This document shows positions 57,188 to 64,000 of a stretch of DNA of 64,000 nt, one piece after another. The notes beneath the pieces were generated by a model. That model worked only from the letters and a program-made list of their open reading frames with translations, ran no database searches and was not told the DNA's origin. Source of the stretch: Podospora comata (Eukaryota > Ascomycota > Sordariomycetes > Sordariales > Podosporaceae); contig CP071493.1 of assembly GCA_017354895.1 (NCBI GenBank), forward strand, positions 682,001-746,000, given 5' to 3'. The stretch's first letter is position 1, and each line of letters starts with the position of its first letter. The translations under genes were made by a program, and so were the position numbers.

Positions 57188-58567
57188 CTAATCAAAAGGT
57201 ATCCTCCTCAACTGCCCCCCACCCATCACCCCCCGTTTCCTCATCTCCTCCGCCGCCGCCAGCGAGCTCGGCACCTTGATCCCGCAGCAATCCCCCCACC
57301 CGACCGCCTGCTGATGCACATGCCTCTTGCCCTCTGTATCATCAAAAATCACCAGCTTCCCATTCTCAATCTCCTCCTCTGTCAACTCAGGCTGCTCCTC
57401 AGCCAGCTTCCCCATCTCCTCCGTCGCCGGGATCAACCCCCCAAACAAAAAGTGCTGCATCACCGGTAACTTGCCCAGCACCTCATTCACAAACATCTTT
57501 CTCATCCCGCCCTCAATCTTTGTCCAGGATTTCGCGGCAGAAATGTCATCCAGCATGGGGGAGTGCCACCTCAACCCTTGGACCGTCTTGGTCGAGTTGA
57601 CAAAGGCTACTTGGTTGTGGTAGAGGTATTCCGGGCCGAATTGTTCGAGGGACAAAGTCTGGTGGATGGATTTGGGGGTGAGGAAGTCGTGGTGGAGGAG
57701 CTGGGAGGCGCCAAAGAGGAAGGGGAGGAATTGGTAGTCGTCTAGGCCCCAGACGCCGTGGGAGCCGGCGGGTTCGAGGTAGTAGGTTAGCTGGACGAGG
57801 CGCATGAGCTCGAGGTACTTTGGGAAGACGAGGAGGACCAGGGAGGGAAATGTGGGTTCTGGGAGGAGGGAGAGGAGGCGGAGGCAGAGGAGGAAGAGGA
57901 AGAAGTTGAGCTCGTGGCCGGAGCCGTAGTCTATCCTTGTTGCGTTGCCGAAGGAGTGGTGGAGGTAGGTGGAGAGCTCGGGGCTGGCGTCGTTGGCATG
58001 TTGGGGTGGGAGGTTGAGGAGGGAGAGGAAGTGAGGGGTGCGGGATTTGACTTTATCGAGAAAGGTGCGGAAGGTTTTGTTGCCAAAGCGGGAGCCGGTG
58101 GTGTCGTCTGGGGGGGTGGAACGGCAGAGCTCTTCGATCTCGGTGAGGATGTCCAGGAGGGCTTGGACGGTGGGTGTGACGGTGGAAGCAGAGACAGATG
58201 AAATGGGTTTGTCGGCTACGGATTCGGAGAGGTGGAAGATGAAGGAGACCACCAACGTGTAAGCTGGGGAGGCGAGGAACAGCTTGTGATCTTGGGGAGT
58301 GAGGATGCGGCGAGTGGGTGTCTGGAATTTGACAGTTGACAAGTCTGGTAGAGGAGGTAGAGGCGGGGTTTCCGGCACGGGTTGGAGACTGCCGGATTCG
58401 GGTTGCCGGCGCCGGCGAGCCTCGTCCAGTTTTGGTTTACGGGCCAGGAGGTTAGGGATGCTAGGCGCCGGATTCGGGCCCGGGCTTGGCTTCCCGGAGG
58501 TTGACGTCGACTCCGGCTGGGGTCCGGTTCCAACGGCTGCTCCAGCTGGTGGGGTTGAAGATGACAT
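57188..58567 (-). CDS. PP2A phosphatase activator (PTPA family peptidyl-prolyl isomerase)
   Basis: Intronless, 459 aa, ATG at 58567 (MSSSTPPAGAAVG). PTPA proteins activate PP2A catalytic subunits and have prolyl-isomerase activity. After a Pro/Ser-rich N-terminus the domain starts near TPTRRILTPQDHKLFLASPAY. Hallmarks are SFGNATRIDYGSGHELNF, YYLEPAGSHGVWGLDDYQFL, PFLFGASQL, FGPEYLYHNQVAFVNSTK, GLRWHSPMLDDIS and KLPVMQHFLFG. Fungi have two paralogues (RRD1 and RRD2); I cannot decide which this is. The longer frame to 58792 begins without a credible start. Confidence 0.92.
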   Translation of the reverse strand: MSSSTPPAGAAVGTGPQPESTSTSGKPSPGPNPAPSIPNLLARKPKLDEARRRRQPESGSLQPVPETPPLPPLPDLSTVKFQTPTRRILTPQDHKLFLASPAYTLVVSFIFHLSESVADKPISSVSASTVTPTVQALLDILTEIEELCRSTPPDDTTGSRFGNKTFRTFLDKVKSRTPHFLSLLNLPPQHANDASPELSTYLHHSFGNATRIDYGSGHELNFFLFLLCLRLLSLLPEPTFPSLVLLVFPKYLELMRLVQLTYYLEPAGSHGVWGLDDYQFLPFLFGASQLLHHDFLTPKSIHQTLSLEQFGPEYLYHNQVAFVNSTKTVQGLRWHSPMLDDISAAKSWTKIEGGMRKMFVNEVLGKLPVMQHFLFGGLIPATEEMGKLAEEQPELTEEEIENGKLVIFDDTEGKRHVHQQAVGWGDCCGIKVPSSLAAAEEMRKRGVMGGGQLRRIPFD

Positions 58568-58936
58568 GACCTTTGCTGTTTCTGTTTGACACTGCTCCCT
58601 AGTTGATAAATGTGGTGCCAGAATTATGAGTGCCAAAATCCTTTCAGTGATATCTGATGAAAGTGAGTTTCGTAGTTGAACGAGGCAAGGCTCAGATCGA
58701 CTGATGTGCAGCCGTTGAGGTTGCAAGCCCAATCTTTGACCCCTGCAAGCACTAAAATGCGGGGCAGTTTTTACTGGGGAAGTGCCGCTCAACCCACGAA
58801 ATCACTGCGCTGCAAATCCAATCAACGACCGTTTCTCATTGGCAGCCTTGGAAAACTTTCACTACAAACAGACGAAGGAAACAAGATCACCGCCTGCTAT
58901 CATCGTAACCTTGTCTAGTTCTTGACCAGACATAAA
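58568..58936. promoter_or_regulatory. Shared promoter of the PTPA gene and RRP46
   Basis: 369 bp between divergent starts. A CCAAT box (minus strand ATTGG, 58838-58842) lies about 95 bp before the RRP46 ATG. Confidence 0.45.
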
Positions 58937-59833
58937 ATGACAGTATCAACAACATCGACACCCCCGGCAGCCGCTCTCGGTGTGCTCCCAAGAGCCGACG
59001 GGTCTGCAAAGTATTCACATGCCGGATACACAGTCACGGCCTCAGTCAATGGACCCATCGAAGCTCAGCGAAGAGATGAGCATCCCTATGAGGCACACGT
59101 TGACGTTATCGTACGACCGGCCGCAGGGGTCGGAGGTCAGGACCCCTCCGCACTCCTACTACCCCTCCATCATTTTCTCACCATGAACTTTCCTATATAG
59201 GCACAAGAGAACGTCACCTCGAGTCCATCCTCCAATCCTCACTCTCACAGATCATTCTCGTCAAGAACTTCCCTCGCTCTCTCATCCAGATTGTCCTCCA
59301 AGTCGAGGACTCGCCAGAAAACGACTATGTGAACACCAAGCTTGTTCAGGCCAGCCTGGTAAGAACGACTTCGTGTTGCTCACGTGCCGGTTCTCTCGAC
59401 ATACTGACCTCTGTGGCAGAACTTTTCCATCATGCCAGCCCTGTTTCAAACAGCTGTTCTCGCGCTCTTGTCGGCAGGTGTACCCATCAGGGCAACGGCG
59501 ACGGCGACGGCTGTTGCTATTGTTCCCCAGGATGGTACCAAGAGAAGTGTGGTTGATCCATCACCACGAGATGTCGAGATTGCCCAGTCCGTCCATGTGC
59601 TGGCTTTTACGTCTCACGATGAGCTGTTACTTGCTGAGAGTGAAGGAGACTTTACTGTCAAGGAATGGGATGATGTCTACGAAACGGCCAAGGACGTATG
59701 TTGTCGCCCAGTACCGACCAAGGAAGGGATGGAAATGGTGCTCGACGACGAACACACCAACGGCCCGGATCTGCGCCACTTCTTGCGGTCTACCATGGAG
59801 AACAAGGTGGCATCTGATCTCCATTGGAAGTGA
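58937..59833 (+). CDS. RRP46: RNA exosome core subunit RRP46 (RNase PH fold)
   Basis: Three exons: 58937..59135, 59201..59358 and 59420..59833; introns of 65 and 61 nt; 256 aa. It is one of six RNase PH-like ring proteins of the nuclear and cytoplasmic exosome; the ring itself is catalytically inert in fungi. Landmarks are LPRADGSAKYSHAG, ASVNGPIEAQRRDE, VIVRPAAGVG-GTRERHLE (across intron 1), SLIQIVLQV, NFSIMPALFQTAVLALLSAGVPI and a C-terminal GPDLRHFLRSTMENKVASDLHWK. Intron 1 uses a weak donor (GTCAGG), but phase and family continuity support it. A GTATGT inside the last exon is not used, because the reading frame through it matches the family. Confidence 0.9.
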
Positions 59834-62800
59834 GGCGGCGTTCCGGACATCCAAAGAAGCAACGCGGCCCGCGGTTCAAGATTCAGCACTGCATAGAGAG
59901 AGAATACTTGTGGGATTGTAGATGATGAGCTCCTCAACCGAGCCGCGCGATCACTCGGCATGCGAATATCACACAGGTCAGCAGCTTCACGACGTAACGG
60001 CGGGTTCTGTGTGCGGGATCATGAAGTTGGACGCGGAGAGATGGCATAGGAGGTATGGAAGGAATGCATGGCTCACAAGAGACAGCCTGAAGTGTTGCGC
60101 GGCTAGGCGACTACAATTCAAAGGTCGGCAGTTAGCCACGGCATCTGGTGTTGGAAAACATCACCAAAAAACAATCTACCCCCTTGCTGGGGTTTTGACC
60201 ATCTTTCGATATCTCTCCCCTTATTCTTTTTTGTGATGGAAGCCTGAGTTGACGTCTCAAACACATCGGTGGGTCCACCCGCACGGCCATGTTTGGGATT
60301 GCCCTTTAGCGGGCCGGGGCCTTGTTTCAGCACCCCTACCCAGAACCCTGACACCGCCATTCTCACCACCACCTGACGGCGGCTTCTGCTTGGGAGGCTC
60401 GGGAGGGTCTTGAGAATGGAACGTCAGAACCGGGCGTATGCTGGCTCCTCGGGCTCTTTATTTGGGGGCTTTCTCACAGTCGCAGCGCGCTGGACGCCTG
60501 TAGAGTGGCTTTGCAGGTGGACCACTGGATGACATTGAGACCGAGCTAAACGCCTTGTGTCTCTTGTCGTTCGCGATTCATGCTCCGTCCGGACGCTCAC
60601 GGCGCTCCCCAGCCGTCGGTATACAACAAGAAGACGGCTGGCGGCCCCTGCTTGATGTGCGCTTGGAGGGTGATGGATGCGTCAAGGCTGTGGGCCAGTA
60701 GATGCTGTCAAGACGAGCACGGCGAGCATGTCCCGCTCTTAATCGTTGTCAAAGTTTCCAAACATTCCAACAACGCAGGATTCGCACCAGGAGATGGTGG
60801 ATTGTTATGCGGCTGCTTGGACGCTTCAGCGGACCGTTGCAGAAGGATCTCCAGCATCGATTGGGCCGAACCAGAGGTTCCCCAGGGTTACCAGTGACGG
60901 GAAGCCGTGCCGTCAGGGGGATGTTTTGCTGCCGCACCACTACTGCGGTAACATTCCCCTGGCTTCTCGCCTCCTGAACAGCCCAGCATCGCAGAGGCAT
61001 GATGAGACTCTCACGCTCGAGACCTTCTGGCAGCTACGCTCCGTACTGCCGTGCTATCCGCCTGCGAGTCTCAAGTGGGTGCTTACGCTTACAGCGCTTC
61101 TGCGCATGTGTCAGCCTATGATCTCTCCCTCCGTGGTTCCATTTTGAATGTAAACATGGACCTGGCGTTGAATGAGTTTGTGGCACCTCTTGAATTGCAC
61201 TTTTTGGCTTGACAGCGTCTCTCGAAACTGCAGAAGACAACAGCATCACAGCTACCGCCAGCAACAAACGATACGAGTGGTTGGATTGCCCAAAACTTCT
61301 CGACCGTGCCTGTGATATGCGCCTTCTCTCGCATTATCAAAGTTCTTTTTGGTGGTGGTGGTGGTGATGGTGGTGTAAGTGGTACGTACTTTCTCCAACT
61401 GAGGCTAACAACGACCCCAGAGTGGCAGAGGTACCTCCTGAAATGTACCAAAACCCCACCAAAACCCCTGTCATGAAGCTTCAGAAGATCTTCAGCTGCA
61501 CCCCCGATTCCTCGACGAAGCTCTCGATCGTCCCCCTGCCACGCCATCCCATCTCCCATCCTGGGGCCTGTCCAAACAGTCAGGGACATATTATAAACCA
61601 TCGACGAGTTTGTCGTGGGCTTGATTCCTCTCTCTGGTCTTCAGTCCTCATCTTGATGACCCAACCGTCCCGTCCCTCTTCGCCCCTCCTCTAGCTCCGT
61701 GAGCATCAACACTGAAGCGCTGAGCTCTGCGAGTTCTCTCCAACCGATCCCTTCCTCCTACCTCTTACCTCGGGCTTCATTCTCTTTTCTTTTTCTTTTT
61801 GTAATACACTCGATTCGTTCCCTGGTGGGCTTTATCTCTTGCATTCTATTTCACTAGACTCCAAGCCATCTGGCAACCAATTCCTCGGCCTCTCAACAGT
61901 CGTCCAATCGCTGCAAGCGTCACTCTGATATCTCGTGCATTGACTTCGAACTCAGCACACCTACCTGTCCACCTATTCCCGACTTTCACAAGTTAAAGAT
62001 AGATCAGATCAGATCAGACCGGTGACTGTCTGTTGGACTCGATCGAAAAGAAGATATCACCCTTTTGAAGAGACCACAGTTCACGTGGACGGCGAATATA
62101 CACTTGGATCACCAGTTGGCAGGCCATATCACCACCAATCGCCTGCATTCAACGGGGACACCAACGCCACAAGCACCTTCGAAACCGCCAACCGCGGGCC
62201 TCGTCCAAGTTGACCCCGCCGCACCCGCCACCAGCCCCTCCGTTGAAAAGACTCCCCGCTCGGCACAGCGTCCCGACACCGCAACGCTTCCACGCTTCCA
62301 AGACATTTACAGGTCAGATCCGCTGAGGAGACACGGACACTGACTGCCGAAAGTGGGGGATTTACAAGACCCTGAAGGTGAGACCCCCTCACAATCCGGT
62401 TTAGGACCCTGTTGATCCGGTGGTCAACGAAGAGAAGAAGGTGGTGTGGTCCTTGTGATGCCCCAGCACAGACAACAGTGCCGCAATGGATTCCCTGGCT
62501 GAGGCGTGTTCCAGATGGAGAGACCACCTCGACCTCGGACGAGGGTCAAAGAAAGAGAAGGGATAACAACAAATGCAACCCATCTGCCCGGACCTGCTGA
62601 CACACCCTCTCTGCCTCCCACAGGTTACTCGATTGTTGTTGTGCCTTGTGCCTCTTGTCCGTCCGGCTCATTGAGTTGATTGCTCGGACTGAAGCCGAAC
62701 TGGCCACGCCTGATTGTCAAGCAATTGACAACTGCCCAGACAGCATCCCACTTTTGACTCCGGTCTCTTGCGTCCTGTGACGTCGAACGACAGTTCCCCC

Positions 62801-63120
62801 CGGGTTTCTCTCCTGCATAGCTGCATCAGCTGCATCGGTTGCATCCCCGCTGCAGCACGGCGTGTTACACTGGGTTTCTGTGAGATCCGGTCTTCGCGCA
62901 CCGCAGGAAAAGGTTCCGTCGCCGCCAGACGAAAATCCCAAGCTGTTGATCCGCGGGGTGCCCGGCGCACATCGTCTCGATTGGTGGTACCAGCACCTGG
63001 CTAAAGTGCCCCTACTAGTGCCTACGCTCCAGCACACATCGCAAACCCAAAAGTCGTTTGCAGGGACTTTGCACAACAGTGGACGGGCCGAAAATAGACG
63101 AACCCCACCGCCCAGCGACC
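59834..63120. other. 3.3-kb gene-poor region, probable long leader of the NAD kinase
   Basis: No supported gene. Frames such as 60746..61147 start at TTG and have no motif. There is a GGT repeat at ~61350-61375, a CTTTT-rich pyrimidine tract at ~61780-61800 and an ATCAG repeat at ~62002-62018. Several short ATG frames between 62000 and 63120 would be upstream ORFs if transcription starts near 61850. Confidence 0.4.
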
Positions 63121-64000
63121 ATGTCCGGCCCAATTTCTTCGCCTACCGCGATTCACCCTGCCCTTAGTCACCCTCACCCCGCTGAGCCTTCTTTTCCTTC
63201 GCTGCAGCGGCCGTCGGATGGAGTTAATAAGGGCGAGTCCGCCATCTCCGACCGAGCGACGGGGCCCAATATTTCTTTTGGCTTGATGTCGTCCCCCCCA
63301 AGCGCCGTCCTCCCCCAGACTCAAGACTCCAACCCTCCCGTCCGACATGCTGACCTCGCGAACCCTCCCAAATCCGCTCTGCCTGCTCTAGGCTCCTCGG
63401 TGACTACCGATTCCGATCCCCTGCATGGGCAGGGAAACCGCCTCACTTCTCCCCCAGCACCAGCTCGCGGCCACCGCAAGAACGCACTCTCGATCGAGGC
63501 TGTTCCGAGACAGACTATTATGAAAGCATTGGCCTCGGTGGCTCGACACAACAGACCTGAGCCCCTTTCACTCACCGGCATGCTTTCCGCTCACACCATG
63601 GCCGACAACCGGCCCACTTCTTCTTCCTCCCAGCAGCTTTGCGATGCGCTCAACGGACTGGCTGCTCAGCAGAGCGCTCGCAGCACCGCCAGCCAGTACA
63701 TGACTCCCGCAACCGCCTTCCCTTCGCTACAGTCGCCATGCTTTTACCACAACCGCTTTGACGACGCCGTCGACTTTGAGAAGGTCCTCGAGGAGATCAA
63801 GAACGACGACTACATGTCGCATTCTCGCCTGGTGCAAACCGCCACTGGTGTCCGGGAGGTATCCAAGCAACTGCAGCGTCGGCCCATCAGGCGTGCTGTG
63901 CGAAGTGTCATGATCGTTACCAAGGCCCGCGATAACCAGCTGGTCCTCCTCACCCGCGAGCTTACCCAGTGGCTGCTTCGGACCCCCAGGTATGGTGCTG
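63121..64000 (+). CDS. UTR1: NAD+ kinase, UTR1 type, 5' part (runs off window)
   Basis: The frame is open from ATG 63121 to the end of the window (293 codons) without a stop or an obvious intron. The first ~200 residues are disordered and Pro/Ser-rich. From ~residue 200 the sequence matches fungal ATP-NAD kinases: FYHNRFDDAVDFEKVLEEI, SHSRLVQTATGVREVSKQL, RPIRRAVRSVMIVTKARDN and LTRELTQWLLRTPRYG. The catalytic GGDGT motif would lie beyond the edge. There is no mitochondrial presequence, so it is the cytosolic UTR1/YEF1 type rather than POS5. It makes NADP+ from NAD+. Confidence 0.88.
   Translation, partial: MSGPISSPTAIHPALSHPHPAEPSFPSLQRPSDGVNKGESAISDRATGPNISFGLMSSPPSAVLPQTQDSNPPVRHADLANPPKSALPALGSSVTTDSDPLHGQGNRLTSPPAPARGHRKNALSIEAVPRQTIMKALASVARHNRPEPLSLTGMLSAHTMADNRPTSSSSQQLCDALNGLAAQQSARSTASQYMTPATAFPSLQSPCFYHNRFDDAVDFEKVLEEIKNDDYMSHSRLVQTATGVREVSKQLQRRPIRRAVRSVMIVTKARDNQLVLLTRELTQWLLRTPRYGA

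Noticed and set aside
59692-59720. GTATGT donor inside RRP46 exon 3
   Set aside because: Unspliced reading gives the conserved C-terminus directly, and the nearest AG would leave a 16-nt intron.
59922-60236. 104-codon ATG ORF after RRP46
   Set aside because: No motif; most easily explained as RRP46 3' UTR.
60746-61147. 133-codon plus-strand ORF
   Set aside because: Starts at TTG and resembles no family.

Overview
The window is nuclear DNA from a filamentous ascomycete, most probably a sordariomycete. Introns are short (about 50-140 nt) with GT(A/G)NG(T) donors and CTNAC-like branch points. The protein set includes a GH37 secreted trehalase, a Zn(II)2Cys6 regulator, Ppc89, a fungal HMT1-type ABC transporter, a DUF7707-like GPI protein and a UBR1 N-recognin. 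Every exon boundary given here was read by eye from splice motifs, phase and family continuity. I found no convincing complete tRNA, rRNA, CRISPR array or intact transposon. No species name can be defended from this sequence alone.

Layout. From 1 to 25.4 kb every recognised gene is on the minus strand: a truncated amidase-signature protein, an uncharacterised single-pass membrane protein, a secreted GH37 trehalase, a threonine aldolase, a Zn2Cys6 transcription factor, YPT35 (PX domain), a glutaminyl cyclase-like M28 protein, a CDP-alcohol phosphotransferase and a GPI-anchored DUF7707-type protein. From 27.9 to 41.7 kb the genes are on the plus strand: SWP1 (oligosaccharyltransferase), PPC89 (spindle pole body) and HMT1 (ABC half transporter). 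From 42.7 to 49.5 kb there is a dense neighbourhood of mitochondrial genes: TIM44, uS11m, BCS1 and QCR9, with PYM1 among them. From 50.4 to 64 kb come UBR1, a PTPA-family PP2A activator, the exosome subunit RRP46 and the start of a UTR1-type NAD kinase that runs off the window.

The genes do not form a metabolic cluster. The exception is the TIM44/uS11m/BCS1/QCR9 group: two of its genes share a head-to-head promoter, QCR9 and PYM1 share another, CCAAT boxes lie between them, and two products serve respiratory complex III. Large gene-poor stretches (14.6-17.8, 33.3-37.9 and 59.8-63.1 kb) hold microsatellites and probable long leaders. An AT-rich island at about 19.0-19.7 kb carries a strong hairpin and a degenerate tRNA-like sequence and may be a mobile-element relic.

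Most noteworthy are a five-exon QCR9 microgene with an ATG-only exon, a 14-nt exon and a GC-AG intron; a PAM2-like (poly(A)-binding-protein) motif in the alternative C-terminal tail of the ABC transporter; loss of the catalytic lysine in the amidase-like protein; and a pair of competing 3' splice sites in the transcription factor that could switch the message on or off.
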